Shown: positions 1-9,637 of the stretch, one piece after another | How the letters are laid out: each line of letters begins with the position of its first letter | How positions within the stretch are numbered: the stretch's first letter is position 1 | NCBI GenBank assembly: GCA_040219575.1 | Contig: JAVJSD010000112.1 | Span: forward strand, 28,828-92,827 | Direction of reading: 5' to 3' | DNA length: 64,000 nt | Origin: JAVJSD01 sp040219575 | GTDB lineage: Bacteria > Planctomycetota > Planctomycetia > Pirellulales > Pirellulaceae | The notes under the pieces: model-generated | What the model was told of the DNA's origin: nothing | The model's input: only the letters and a program-made list of their open reading frames with translations | Databases searched by the model: none | Position numbers and translations under genes: made by a program

Positions 1-297
1 CAGTTGTCGCAAGTCGGGCAGTTGCAGATGGCGTTCTTCGTCAATCCCGAGGGCCTGTTTCAACTCGGCGAGAACCTGTACTCGCAAACCGACGCCTCCG
101 GCGCGCCGACCACGGGCAACCCAGGCACGAACGGTCTCGGCAAGATCCGCCAGAACATGCTCGAGGCTTCGAACGTCGAGCCGGTGCAGGAGTTGATCGA
201 TTTGATCACGACGCAGCGGAGCTTCGAATTGAATTCACAAGCGGTGCAGGCCGGCGATCAAGTGCTGCAGCTCATCTCGAACCTGCGACGGTTCTAA
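1..297 (+). CDS. flgG: FlgG, distal rod protein (C-terminal part)
   Basis: This is the C-terminal part of the flagellar distal rod protein; the reading frame is open at the window edge, so the true start lies upstream. The visible residues carry the FlgG tail signature: a segment ending in GLFQLGENLYSQT, then GLGKIRQNMLEASNV, then the C-terminal helix with QELIDLITTQRSFELNSQ, shared by rod, hook and hook-associated proteins. FlgG forms the rod section that crosses the periplasm and passes through the P and L rings. It heads the run flgG-flgA-flgH-flgI, the usual rod and ring order. Identification is firm; the missing N-terminus is only a window effect. Confidence 0.95.
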   Translation, partial: QLSQVGQLQMAFFVNPEGLFQLGENLYSQTDASGAPTTGNPGTNGLGKIRQNMLEASNVEPVQELIDLITTQRSFELNSQAVQAGDQVLQLISNLRRF

Positions 298-450
298 GCC
301 GCGAAGGAAATGCATCGTTTAACGGCAAGCCGAAGGCGACGGCGTGGGCACGACCCCGAACTAGCTGGAAACGTGGCTGCAACGATCCGCCGACGACTAC
401 CACTCGCCGTGAGACGAGTGAATCACCAACAACGCGAAGAATTGATTGGA

Positions 451-1647
451 ATGTGGATCATGCCGAGTGTTCAACCCTTGCCACGCGCCTTGTTGATCGT
501 CGCGACGGCGCTGCTGACGAGTGCGGCGACGGCCGACGGCGCGGAGGTGGTGCTCAAGGCGAAGTGCCCCTGCAGCGGCGCGATCGTGCGACTTGGCGAT
601 GTCGCCGACATCCACGCCGACATCCACACCGACGACCAGCAACTGGCCGAGCGACTGGCGCACGTCGAATTGTTTCCCACGCCGGCCGTCAAACGCTATC
701 TCGATTTGGAGCAGTTGAAGAGCATTCTCTCGTTGCGGTCGGTGAATCTCGCCCAGTGCACGTTTCGCGGTTCTTCGCGAATCGAAATCGTGGCGGCGTC
801 GAACGGTCCGGCGGCCAGGGTCAGTTACCGCAACATCTTCGATCCCACGCGGCAACGCGTGGCCGAGCAACGGGTGGAAGACGCCCTCGTGGAGTATCTG
901 GAGCAGAACGTCGACGGCGACCGCCGCTGGCAGGTGGAGGCGTCCGTGACGCAGGAAGACGCGGAAGCCATCGCTCAGCGGTCCGCGCGATTGAGCGTCG
1001 CCGGCGGCAGCGCCCCTTGGACGGGATCGCAGCAGTTCGACGTGACCGTCCACATCGGCGAGCAGGAAACGCGTCTGACGGTTCCGGCGGAAGTGGCGAC
1101 GCCGCAGTTGGTGGTCGTGGCGCGTCGCCAGCTGCGACAGGGCGAGGTCATCCAGCAGGCCGACGTCGAAATGCAGCCGGCGCCGATCGCCTCCCGCGGA
1201 CGGCGATTCGCTTATGCGTTTCACGAGATCGTGGGGAAGGAATTGTCCCGTGGCTACTCGCTGAATCAACCGATCGACCCGGACCACGTGCGGGCGCCGC
1301 AGCTGGTGCGCCGCAACGACGTGATCACGGTCTACGCCATCGGCGCCGGGCTTCGCATCCGGATCCTCGGCAAGGCGCTCGAGGACGGAGCGCTCGGCGA
1401 CGTGATCGCCGTGGCCGACCACAAGTCGGGCAAGCCGCTGCGGAGCCGCGCCCGCGTGACCGCCTTCCAGACCGTGGAAGTCTACGCGCTGGGACCGCAG
1501 GCCAGTGCAGAGCGGGCGCCGCGCGAAGCGACGCCCCATTTCGAATCGACGTACCGCCCAACGACCGTCCGCGCCGCCAGCGGCGAGAACCAGGGCGGGG
1601 CGAACACGGGCGGATCGCCGGCCGGCGCGCCGGCGAGCTACCGCTGA
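451..1647 (+). CDS. flgA: FlgA, P-ring assembly chaperone
   Basis: Periplasmic chaperone for assembly of the FlgI P-ring, 398 aa from the chosen ATG. An N-terminal hydrophobic segment (residues about 10-28) looks like a Sec signal peptide. The C-terminal half has the SAF-type domain of FlgA: VVVARRQLRQGEVI, then a segment ending GKELSRGYSLNQPI, then RRNDVITVYAIGAGLRI and a final strand before TFQ-like VTAFQTVEVYAL. It is longer than the enterobacterial protein (about 220 aa) because of an extra N-terminal region and a Gly/Ala-rich tail. The frame opens at 310, but the first 47 residues are Arg-rich and precede the signal peptide, so ATG 451 or ATG 460 is more likely. No strong ribosome binding site separates the two. 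It precedes flgH and flgI. Confidence 0.88.
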   Translation: MWIMPSVQPLPRALLIVATALLTSAATADGAEVVLKAKCPCSGAIVRLGDVADIHADIHTDDQQLAERLAHVELFPTPAVKRYLDLEQLKSILSLRSVNLAQCTFRGSSRIEIVAASNGPAARVSYRNIFDPTRQRVAEQRVEDALVEYLEQNVDGDRRWQVEASVTQEDAEAIAQRSARLSVAGGSAPWTGSQQFDVTVHIGEQETRLTVPAEVATPQLVVVARRQLRQGEVIQQADVEMQPAPIASRGRRFAYAFHEIVGKELSRGYSLNQPIDPDHVRAPQLVRRNDVITVYAIGAGLRIRILGKALEDGALGDVIAVADHKSGKPLRSRARVTAFQTVEVYALGPQASAERAPREATPHFESTYRPTTVRAASGENQGGANTGGSPAGAPASYR

Positions 1648-1679
1648 ACCAGCAACAAACCGCAACAGGAGACGCAATC

Positions 1680-2381
1680 ATGAATCGCAGAAAATGGCTC
1701 GCACAAGCCGCCGTCGCGCTGGCGTGTTCCGCCGCCACGTCGGCCTGGGCCGACGGGCCGCGATCGAGCCTGGTGCAGCGCGATCTGCCCGCCCCGCCAG
1801 GGCAGGGACAGGGTCAGGGTTTGAACCTCGACCAGTGGAGCTTCACGTACAATCCACCTCCGCCGCCGCCGCGCGAGTTGCACAAGCACGACCTGGTCAC
1901 CATCCGCGTCAACGAACTGGAACGCATGCAGTCCGACGCGGAAGTGCAACGCCGCAAGAACTCCAGCGTCGATGCTCGTCTGCGCGACTGGCTGCGCGTC
2001 GTGGGGATCGACACCGTGAAGCCGGCGCCGCAATCGGAAGGCGACCTTCGCGTCCGGGCGTCGAACGATCAAATCTACCGCGTGCAGGGCGAACTCGAGA
2101 CGAGCAAACGGCTCGACTTCAACATCGCCGCCACGGTGGCCGACGTACGACCCAACAAGACGCTCGTGCTGGAGGCGCATCGCCAGTTCGTCATTGAAAA
2201 CGAAATGTGGGAGTACTCGCTGACGGGCATCTGCCGCGCCGAGGACATCGGACCGGATAACGTGATTCTGAGCCGCAATATCAGCGAATTGAAGATTCAA
2301 AAGCGTGAGCAGGGACTTGTCCGCGACAGCTACAAGCGTGGAGTGATCACGAGATGGCTCGATCGCTTCAACCCGTTTTGA
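1680..2381 (+). CDS. flgH: FlgH, flagellar L-ring protein
   Basis: L-ring subunit in the outer membrane around the distal rod, 233 aa, the usual length. ATG 1680 is preceded by ACAGGAGA at 1665-1672, a good ribosome binding site that sets the start. Family features seen: HDLVTIRVNE near residue 65, the RLDFNIAATVADVRPN core, LVLEAHRQF, and the C-terminal run ending LDRFNPF (WLnkhfgf-like in the family). The signal peptide (residues 1-25) ends in TSAWA. A Cys occurs in ALAC, but it does not make a canonical lipobox, so unlike the enterobacterial protein it may not be a lipoprotein. A Pro-rich stretch (six Pro) follows near residue 58. Its presence implies an outer membrane with an L-ring. Confidence 0.93.
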   Translation: MNRRKWLAQAAVALACSAATSAWADGPRSSLVQRDLPAPPGQGQGQGLNLDQWSFTYNPPPPPPRELHKHDLVTIRVNELERMQSDAEVQRRKNSSVDARLRDWLRVVGIDTVKPAPQSEGDLRVRASNDQIYRVQGELETSKRLDFNIAATVADVRPNKTLVLEAHRQFVIENEMWEYSLTGICRAEDIGPDNVILSRNISELKIQKREQGLVRDSYKRGVITRWLDRFNPF

Positions 2382-2438
2382 CCGGCGCGTCACTGTCGCT
2401 CCCTCGCAGACGAACTCACAACCATCATGAGGCTGAAT

Positions 2439-3536
2439 ATGACGATCTCCTTCCATCGAGCCGACCCGCTGGACGGCAAGCCGCTGCTGGCGTGGAGGAT
2501 GCTGGCCGTCGGACTCTTGATCGCCGCGCTCGGCGCGACGGGGGCACACGCGGCGCTGCGCGTCGGCGACATCTGCCGCGTCAAGGGTCAGGAAGAGAAC
2601 ACTTTGCAGGGCGTCGGGCTGGTGGTGGGACTCAAGGGCACCGGCGACCCCGACGTGGCCACCACGCAGGCGCTGGCCCGAGTGTTGTCTCACATGGGGT
2701 CGAATCTTCCCAAGGACGAGAAAGGACGCGACGTGCTGTCCACGCTCAAGGACAACAAGAACGTCACGCTGGTCTTCGTGACGGCGACCGTGCCGGCCGC
2801 GGGCGGCAGCGGCGGAGATCTGCTCGACTGCACGGTCAGCGCGATCGGCAAGTCCAAGAGCCTCGAGGGCGGCACGTTGCTGCTGACGCCGATGTTGGGA
2901 CCGCGGCCCGGCAGCCAGCGGGTCTACGCCTTCGCCCAGGGTCAGGTCAATCTCGAAAACTCGGCGACGCCGGTCAACGGCAAGATCTTCAGCGGTTGCC
3001 GCCTCGAGGAGGACTTCAAGAACGAATTCGTCGCCGACGGCAAGGTGACGCTGGTCATCGACTCGGCGCATGCCGACTTCCGCATGGCGAACCAAATCGC
3101 CGAATTGCTCAACAAGCCGTTCGCGCGCTCGCAGTCCGGCAGCGACCCCGTGGCCGTCGCCACCGGCCAAAGCACGATCGTCGTCAAGATTCCCGCTTAC
3201 GAGGAGAATCACACGGCGTTCGTCGCCTACCTGCTCGAAACACCGCTCTACGAGGCGCCGCAGTCGGCCCGCGTGGTGATCAACCGCCAGACCGGGACGA
3301 TCGTGATCGGGGCCGACGTCGAGATTTCGCCGGTGGCCATCTCGCATAAGAACTTCACCATCGAGACGGGAGGCGCCTTCGCGGGACTGCCCCGCATCGA
3401 GGAGGCGGGGCCGACGCGCCTCAAGGCGCTCGTCGACGCGCTCAACGCCCTGAACGCCACGCCCGAAGACCTGATCGACATTCTGCAGGCGATCAAGGCC
3501 GAAGGCGCGCTGCACGCGGAACTCAAGCAACAGTAG
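2439..3536 (+). CDS. flgI: FlgI, flagellar P-ring protein
   Basis: Periplasmic P-ring subunit, 365 aa, normal family length. The start is chosen at ATG 2439 because TGAGG at 2428-2432 sits 6 nt upstream; an in-frame ATG at 2427 would add four residues and lacks such a site. The signal peptide precedes the mature sequence, which begins near RVGDICRVKGQEENTL. Strong FlgI blocks follow: GVGLVVGLKGTGD, ALARVLSHMGSNLP, KNVTLVFVTATVP, GGTLLLTPMLGP, and near the C-terminus RVVINRQTGTIVIG, DVEISPVAISHKN and LVDALNALNATPEDLIDILQAIKAEGALHAEL. It lies between flgH and the rod-binding gene, as is common outside enterobacteria. Confidence 0.97.
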   Translation: MTISFHRADPLDGKPLLAWRMLAVGLLIAALGATGAHAALRVGDICRVKGQEENTLQGVGLVVGLKGTGDPDVATTQALARVLSHMGSNLPKDEKGRDVLSTLKDNKNVTLVFVTATVPAAGGSGGDLLDCTVSAIGKSKSLEGGTLLLTPMLGPRPGSQRVYAFAQGQVNLENSATPVNGKIFSGCRLEEDFKNEFVADGKVTLVIDSAHADFRMANQIAELLNKPFARSQSGSDPVAVATGQSTIVVKIPAYEENHTAFVAYLLETPLYEAPQSARVVINRQTGTIVIGADVEISPVAISHKNFTIETGGAFAGLPRIEEAGPTRLKALVDALNALNATPEDLIDILQAIKAEGALHAELKQQ

Positions 3537-3609
3537 CGGGGCGGCCCGAACTTCGAATCTCTCGGATCCATTCACAACACGGCAAATCGCTCGCGACAGG
3601 AACCTGGTC

Positions 3610-3963
3610 ATGATCGGCGCCGCCACCAGCTTTGGAAACTCCAGTTCACTCGCCGCTCGGCAGGTCGATCTGAACTCGCTGACCACTCCCGTCCAGCCGC
3701 CCGAGCTGACGACGGAACAACTGGCCGAAAAAGCGGAGGCCAAGGAGCTGTTCAACCGCTGGGTCGGAATGACGTTTTACGGCCAGCTACTGGGCGAGAT
3801 GCGCAAGAGCGTCGGCAAGTCGGCCTATTTCAACGGCGGGCGGGCGGAGGAGGTCTTTCAGGGACAGCTCGATCTGCAAATGGCCGAGCAGATGGCCGAC
3901 GCCAGCGCCGATACGTTCAGCGGCCCGATGTACGAATTGACGATGTTGTCGCGACCGCGGTAG
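3610..3963 (+). CDS. flgJ: Rod-binding protein, FlgJ N-terminal type
   Basis: Flagellar rod-capping or scaffold protein of the FlgJ N-terminal family, 117 aa. The diagnostic stretch runs from about residue 48 (FNRWVGMTFYGQLLGEMRKS) through FNGGRAEEVFQGQLDLQMAEQMA to the Pro-Met-Tyr tail. Enterobacterial FlgJ carries a C-terminal peptidoglycan hydrolase domain; here there is none, so rod penetration of any wall must rely on another enzyme. An AGGA at 3598-3601 precedes the start. Position directly after flgI supports the call. The gene symbol is given in the sense of a FlgJ N-domain-only protein. Confidence 0.85.
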   Translation: MIGAATSFGNSSSLAARQVDLNSLTTPVQPPELTTEQLAEKAEAKELFNRWVGMTFYGQLLGEMRKSVGKSAYFNGGRAEEVFQGQLDLQMAEQMADASADTFSGPMYELTMLSRPR

Positions 3964-4013
3964 CCCACAGGCGGAAACAGAAGTTCAACACAACGACTTC
4001 GGAAATAAATCCC

Positions 4014-4511
4014 ATGGAACAAGCGACGATCACGGTCGACCTGGAGGCGGAACTCGCCGGATTGCTCGACGAACTGTCGGCGGTGCAGGACGAGATGCTC
4101 ATGGTGCTGGGCGAGAAGCGCCGGCACATGGCGCAGCGCGATCTCGAAGGGATGCGATCCCTCGAGCCGCGGGAGCGCGAGCTCTGCACGCGTCTGGAGA
4201 ACTGCCACCGGCGGCGCCTGGAGTTGCTCGAACTGGCGGCCGGCCAGGGTCTGCCGAGTGACAGCATCGGCAAGCTGGCAAGCGCGCTGCCTGGCAAGCC
4301 GGCGAGATTGGGCAAGCAAGCCAAGGAGGCGTCGCAGCGGATGCGCCTACTTCAGCACCATAGCCTCACGAACTGGGTGCTAGCACAGCGCAGCTTGCTG
4401 CACCTCTCGCAGCTTCTGGAGATTGTTGCTACCGGCGGTCGGCTGCAACCGACATATACCAAGGGCGACACCTCGCAGTCGCGCGGTGCGCTCGTCGATC
4501 GAGAAGCTTAG
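4014..4511 (+). CDS. flgN: FlgN-like chaperone for hook-associated proteins
   Basis: Predicted cytoplasmic chaperone of the FlgN family, 165 aa. It is almost entirely helical and charged, with heptad-like runs (ELAGLLDELSAVQDEMLMVL and ALLERRELCTRLE-type segments) and a C-terminal helix ending in LLHLSQLLEIVA, which in FlgN proteins binds FlgK and FlgL. It ends 7 nt before the flgK start, as expected for the FlgK/FlgL export chaperone. Sequence alone is weakly diagnostic because FlgN proteins diverge strongly, so the call rests on helix pattern, size and position between flgJ and flgK. Confidence 0.7.
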   Translation: MEQATITVDLEAELAGLLDELSAVQDEMLMVLGEKRRHMAQRDLEGMRSLEPRERELCTRLENCHRRRLELLELAAGQGLPSDSIGKLASALPGKPARLGKQAKEASQRMRLLQHHSLTNWVLAQRSLLHLSQLLEIVATGGRLQPTYTKGDTSQSRGALVDREA

Positions 4512-4518
4512 GCGACGC

Positions 4519-6216
4519 ATGTCTCTCTTCAGCTCCATCCAACTGGCCAACAACGCGCTGATCGCGTCGCAGGTCGGCATCCAGGTCACCGGCAATAATA
4601 TTGCCAACGCCAACACGCCCGGCTACATCCGGGAGGAGGTGGTGTTTACGCCCGCGCCCACGCAGCGCAAGGGCGACCTGTTGTTGGGCCTGGGCGTCGA
4701 CGTCCAGGGAATCGTTCAGAAAGTCGACCTGTTTCTCGAGGAGCGGTTGCGCGGGGCGCGCAGCGATCTGGCAAACGGAGAAACGCAGGAGAACACCTAC
4801 CTGCAACTCGAGGCCATCGTCGGCGAACTGAGCGACACCGACCTGAGCACCTCGCTCGACAGCTTCTTCAACAGCATCAACGACATTCTCAACCAGCCGG
4901 AGAGCATCCCCGTCCGAAACCTGGCGGTGTTGCAGGGCAAGACGCTGGCCGACGACATTCAGCGGCTCGATCGCCGCGTGCGCGAAATTCGTGTCGACGC
5001 CAACAATCGCGTGGTCAACGCGGCCGACGACATCAACCGCCTGCTCGAGGAGATCTCCAAACTCAATTTGCAGATCGTCAACGTCGAGGGAGGCGGAGTT
5101 ACGTTCAGCGACGCGGTCGGTCTGCGCGACAAGCGGCAATTGCGGCTGTCCGAGCTATCGGAGATCGTCGACATCCAGTCGGTCGAGCAGACGAACGGTT
5201 CGGTCTCGGTCTTCAGCAACGGGGACTACCTCGTGTTCGAGGGCGGCTTCCGGGAAGTGAAGGTGGAGTACGAATCCGACCGAGGACTCAACATCGCCGA
5301 AATCCGTCTGGCCGCCACCGACCGAAAACTCGACTCCTCGTCCGGCGAGTTGGCGGGGCTGATCGCCTCGCGCGACGACATTCTGGGCGGCTTTCTCGAC
5401 TCGCTCGACAAGTTCACGCAAACCCTGTCGTTCGAATTCAACAGAATCTTTACCAGCGGCCAGGGATTGTCGGGATACGGGTCGATCGACAGCGAGTTCC
5501 AAGTCGCCGACGCCGCGGCCGCCCTCGACCAGGCGGGACTGACGTACACGCCCGAGAACGGCTCGTTCCAGGTGCAGGTGCACAACAAGCAAACCGGGCT
5601 GACGCAGACGACCGACGTGCTGGTCAAGCTCAACGGTCTCTCGAGCGACACCACCCTCGACGGCCTGGCGGCGCAGCTCAACGCGATCGACGGCCTCACC
5701 GCGACGGTCACCGCCCAACGCGGCCTGTCGATCGCCGGCGATTCGTCGAATATCGAATTCGCGTTCGCCGACGACACCAGCGGCGTTCTGGCGGCGCTGG
5801 GGGTGAACACCTTCTTCACCGGCACCGGGGCGAGCGACATCGGCGTGCGGCAGGCGATTCGCACCGATCCCGGGAAATTCGCCACCAGCCGAGGCGGCGT
5901 CGGCGCCGACACGGAGATCGCCGTCGAGTTGGCGCAGTTGTTCGAGAAGCCGCTCGACTCGCAGGGCGGCGACTCCCTGGCGGACATCTACACGCGGATG
6001 ACGGCCGACACGATTCAGGGCTCCGCGGTGGCGACGGCGGTCGCCGAAGGCTTCCGCGTTTTCCAACGCACGCTGGAAGGGCAACAGCTCGGAATCAGCG
6101 GCGTCAGCATCGATGAGGAAGCCGTCAACATGATCACCTACCAGCGGGCGTTCCAGGCGTCGGCCCGATTCATCGCCACCGTCAGCGAAATGCTGGACAT
6201 CCTGGTATCGCTGTAG
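4519..6216 (+). CDS. flgK: FlgK, hook-filament junction protein 1
   Basis: Hook-associated protein 1, 565 aa, close to the usual length. The N-terminus has the axial-protein signature: SLFSSIQLANNALIASQ, then GNNIANANTPGYIREEV. The C-terminus has SGVSIDEEAVNMITYQ-type and YQRAFQASARFIATVSEMLDIL, the FlgK end. The frame is open upstream to 4423, but ATG 4519 matches the family start and lies just after the flgN stop. The protein forms the first junction zone between hook and filament. The partner FlgL follows 40 nt downstream, so flgN-flgK-flgL are probably one transcript. Confidence 0.95.
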   Translation: MSLFSSIQLANNALIASQVGIQVTGNNIANANTPGYIREEVVFTPAPTQRKGDLLLGLGVDVQGIVQKVDLFLEERLRGARSDLANGETQENTYLQLEAIVGELSDTDLSTSLDSFFNSINDILNQPESIPVRNLAVLQGKTLADDIQRLDRRVREIRVDANNRVVNAADDINRLLEEISKLNLQIVNVEGGGVTFSDAVGLRDKRQLRLSELSEIVDIQSVEQTNGSVSVFSNGDYLVFEGGFREVKVEYESDRGLNIAEIRLAATDRKLDSSSGELAGLIASRDDILGGFLDSLDKFTQTLSFEFNRIFTSGQGLSGYGSIDSEFQVADAAAALDQAGLTYTPENGSFQVQVHNKQTGLTQTTDVLVKLNGLSSDTTLDGLAAQLNAIDGLTATVTAQRGLSIAGDSSNIEFAFADDTSGVLAALGVNTFFTGTGASDIGVRQAIRTDPGKFATSRGGVGADTEIAVELAQLFEKPLDSQGGDSLADIYTRMTADTIQGSAVATAVAEGFRVFQRTLEGQQLGISGVSIDEEAVNMITYQRAFQASARFIATVSEMLDILVSL

Positions 6217-6256
6217 CCGGCGAACCAGCGCGCGCAGGAGGCGCATACTACGACCC

Positions 6257-9200
6257 ATGGCCGGGCTATATCCCGTACCCACCGGACGCACAAGCGACCT
6301 GTTGTTCCAACAACGGCTGCTGGCGCAGCTGCAGCACGACCAGTCTGCGCTGCTGCGCCTGCAGGACCAGGTCAGCACCGGGCGGAGGTTCTCGCTCCCC
6401 AGCGAGGACGCGCCCGCGTCGATCCGCGGCATCGCCCTGCAACGGCTGCTGGAGCAAAAGGCGCAGGTCAAGGTCAACCTGACGACCAGCCAGTCGTATC
6501 TCAGCGCCACCGACAACTCCGTCTCCGACGTGGCCCACCTGATCTCGCAGATCCGCGGGCTGGCGGTCTCGCTGGCCGACTCCACCTCCAGCGCCACCGA
6601 ACGCGCCGCCGGTTCGCAGGAGATCGAACGCGTGGTGAGCCAGTTGCTCGACGTGGGAAACCAGAAGTTCCGCGGCCGGTACCTGTTCGCCGGCTCCTCG
6701 ACCGACCAGCCGTTTCTGGTGAAAGACGGCTACATCAAGTTCACGGGCAACGAGACGAGCCTGCAAAGTTTCGCCGATATCGATCTGTTGTTCGACACGA
6801 ACCTTTCCGGCAACGAGGTCTTCGGCGCGTTGTCGACGGAGGTGAAGGGCGCCGCCGATCTGAATCCAATACTGACCGAGAACACGCGACTTTCCGACTT
6901 GCGCGGCGGTTTGGGAATTCGCACCGGCAGCTTTGTCGTCTCCGACGGGGCCTCCTCGAAGACCATCGACATCAGCTCCGCCGATACGCTGGGCGATGTC
7001 GTGCAGTTGATCGAGAACAATCCGCCCACGGGAAGAACCCTGGTGGCCCGCATCTCCGCGACGGGACTGGAGATCGACATCGACGACGCGGGCGGCGGCA
7101 ACCTTACGATTCGCGAGGTCGGAGGAGGCACGACGGCCGCGGAGTTGGGGATTCTGGAAACATCGGGAACCGGCGTCAGCGCGATTATCGGCGAAGACCT
7201 CGATCCCACGCTGCGTCTGACGACCAAGCTCCGCGATATTCTCGGCGTCCGCGCCTCGGCGGTGGTCCAGGCGAGCGGCTCGAACAACGACATCTACTTC
7301 GAAGCGCGGGAGCGCGGTGCGGCGCAGAACGGAGTGACGCTGCAGTTCGTCGACGACGAACTGCTGCAGGCGGCGCCGGGACTTAGCGCCGGCAACGAGA
7401 CCGCCTCCTATTCCGCCACGGCGGTCGCCTCCCGCGCGGCCGTCACGTTCTCCGGGTTGAACAACAACCTGGTGCTCACCGCCGGCACAGCGGGCACTTC
7501 GCTCAACAACGTGCAAATCAACCTTGTGGACGGCGGCGCCATCGGCGACGCCGCCACCGTCAGCTACAACCCCACCACCAAGGTGCTGGAGATCGGCATC
7601 GACAACACCGGCGCCACCACGGTGCAAACGGTGATCGACGAACTGGCGCTCGAGGGAACGTTCACCGCCGCCTACGACGCGTCGGCGGCGGGCGACGGCG
7701 GCTTCTTGGGCACGGCCACAATCAACGCCGCCGACATCGGCGTCGTGCAGGGGAATACCGGCAACAGCGGCGGCGCGGCGGGCACGATCTTCGTGAACGT
7801 CAAAAGCGGATCGACGACCGCCAATCAAGCGGTGGCGGCGCTGCAGGCCGACGCCACACTCGACGGATTGTTCGAATTCCGTCTCGACGGCAAGGACGAA
7901 ACGCTCGCCGCCTTCGCCGGCACGGGCGCGATCAACATCAACTCCACCGGCGTCACCAGCGGCGGCAGCGGGGTCGAGTTCGATCAAACGTCGGGAATTC
8001 AAGTCACCAACGGCGGGAAGACATATCAGATCAGCTTCCAGGACGCGGTCACGATCGAGGATCTGCTGAATTCGCTGAACGGCTCCAAGGCCGATCTGCA
8101 TGCGGAGTTGAACGCCTCGCGGACGGGCATCGACATACGTTCCCGCACCAGCGGCGCCGATTTCACCATCGGCGAGAACGGCGGCACGACCGCCACCGAA
8201 CTCGGCGTGCGGACGTTCAACCTCGACACGCAACTCAGTTCGCTGAATCACGGACGGGGAGTGCACACGACCGAGGGAACCGACTTCATCATCCGCCGCA
8301 ACGACGGCGTTTCGATCGAGGTGGATGTCTCCACCGCGCAGAGCGTCGAAGACGTCCTCGATCTGATCAACAACCATCTCGGCAATCTCGACCCGAATAC
8401 GAGCGTCTCCGCCCGACTCGCGGCGACCGGCAACGGCATCGAGATCGTCGACGACAATCCGCAGGGATTGTACGAACTGCAATTGACCCGCGATCCACTC
8501 AGCGAGGCGGCCTGGGACTTGGGGTTGATTCCCCGCGGCGTCGATTCGATCCGCGCCTCCGAGGCGCCCTCGCCTGCGCCCGCCAAGGCCACGATCGCGT
8601 TCGCGGCGCCCAACGAAATCAACACCGGCTTCACCGTCACCGCCGCCACGCCGGGCGTCGACTACAACGGCGTCGATGTCAGAATCACGCACAACACGGC
8701 CAGCGGCAACCAGGCGTTGGTCTCGTTCGATCCGATCAGCAAGACGCTGTTCGTCGACGTCGATCCCGCGGCCACCACCGCGCAAACCGTCGTGAACGCG
8801 ATCACCACCGAGGGGACGTTCACCGCCGCGCTCGATCGCACGACCGATGCCACCAACGACGGCTCGGGCCTGATTCAACAGTTCAGCGTGCTGGCGACCA
8901 CCTCCGGCGGCGCGTCGAATCCCTCGTCGCTGCAGGCCTCGGCCAAGGTGTCGTTCCCGCCGCCGAACAACATCGACACGGCGATGATTTTCCGCGCCCG
9001 TTCTCCGGGCACGTTGTACAACGACGTGACGATCGAATTTCAAGATACGTTGACCGGCGACGCGGCGACGGCCTCGTACGATGCGATCAACAAACGGCTG
9101 GTGGTGCAGATCGACGCCGCCCAAACGACCGCCAACACGATTCGCACCGCCGTGGCCACGGACGGCAACTTCCTGGTCGATCTGGATGTCGGCCTCGATC

Positions 9201-9637
9201 CCACCAACGACGGCACGGGAATCGTTGGCGCGACGGGCGATGTGGGGACGACCTTCGGCGGCGCCCCCGAGGTGTTGTCCGGCGCCGACGTCAACCCGAC
9301 GGAGACCAAAGGCGTGTTCAACTCCTTGATCCGCCTGAACAACGCCCTGCAAACGTTCGACTTGGTGCAGATCGAGCGGGCCGTGCAGCTGCTGGACGAA
9401 GACCTCAGCCGCGTGACGTTCGCCCGGGCCGGGTTGGGCGCTCAGCAACAAGGACTCGATATTCTGCAGGTGCGGCTGGAGAACGAAGACGTCGAACTCC
9501 AGAACACGCTGTCGCTGGAGATCGACACGGACCTGGCGGCGTCGATCTCCAACCTCACCGCGCAACAGGCGACGCTGCAAGCCACGCTGCAGCTGATCGG
9601 GCGCACGTTCCAGCTGTCGTTGCTCGACTTCGTATAG
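6257..9637 (+). CDS. flgL: Enlarged FlgL, hook-filament junction protein 3
   Basis: Hook-associated protein 3, 1126 aa instead of the usual 300-500. Residues 1-150 are the conserved helical half: LQHDQSALLRLQDQVSTGRRF, PSEDAPASIRG, and KFRGRYLFAGSSTDQPF, the FlgL hallmark. The conserved C-terminal helices are at about 1015-1126 (LIRLNNAL through LQATLQLIGRTFQLSLLDFV). Between them lies about 860 residues of beta-rich Thr/Ala/Gly/Asp sequence. It contains three clear copies of a roughly 100-residue repeat (about 391-500, 776-880, 896-995) with the pattern [aromatic]-x-A-x-x-x-G-x-x-x-N-x-V-x-[IL], then SYDxxxKxLxV, then TTAxTV, then NDGTG. The same repeat occurs in the flagellin downstream. 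Segments near 213-300 and 663-760 resemble flagellin IN-type motifs. There are no frameshifts. Confidence 0.92.
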   Translation: MAGLYPVPTGRTSDLLFQQRLLAQLQHDQSALLRLQDQVSTGRRFSLPSEDAPASIRGIALQRLLEQKAQVKVNLTTSQSYLSATDNSVSDVAHLISQIRGLAVSLADSTSSATERAAGSQEIERVVSQLLDVGNQKFRGRYLFAGSSTDQPFLVKDGYIKFTGNETSLQSFADIDLLFDTNLSGNEVFGALSTEVKGAADLNPILTENTRLSDLRGGLGIRTGSFVVSDGASSKTIDISSADTLGDVVQLIENNPPTGRTLVARISATGLEIDIDDAGGGNLTIREVGGGTTAAELGILETSGTGVSAIIGEDLDPTLRLTTKLRDILGVRASAVVQASGSNNDIYFEARERGAAQNGVTLQFVDDELLQAAPGLSAGNETASYSATAVASRAAVTFSGLNNNLVLTAGTAGTSLNNVQINLVDGGAIGDAATVSYNPTTKVLEIGIDNTGATTVQTVIDELALEGTFTAAYDASAAGDGGFLGTATINAADIGVVQGNTGNSGGAAGTIFVNVKSGSTTANQAVAALQADATLDGLFEFRLDGKDETLAAFAGTGAININSTGVTSGGSGVEFDQTSGIQVTNGGKTYQISFQDAVTIEDLLNSLNGSKADLHAELNASRTGIDIRSRTSGADFTIGENGGTTATELGVRTFNLDTQLSSLNHGRGVHTTEGTDFIIRRNDGVSIEVDVSTAQSVEDVLDLINNHLGNLDPNTSVSARLAATGNGIEIVDDNPQGLYELQLTRDPLSEAAWDLGLIPRGVDSIRASEAPSPAPAKATIAFAAPNEINTGFTVTAATPGVDYNGVDVRITHNTASGNQALVSFDPISKTLFVDVDPAATTAQTVVNAITTEGTFTAALDRTTDATNDGSGLIQQFSVLATTSGGASNPSSLQASAKVSFPPPNNIDTAMIFRARSPGTLYNDVTIEFQDTLTGDAATASYDAINKRLVVQIDAAQTTANTIRTAVATDGNFLVDLDVGLDPTNDGTGIVGATGDVGTTFGGAPEVLSGADVNPTETKGVFNSLIRLNNALQTFDLVQIERAVQLLDEDLSRVTFARAGLGAQQQGLDILQVRLENEDVELQNTLSLEIDTDLAASISNLTAQQATLQATLQLIGRTFQLSLLDFV

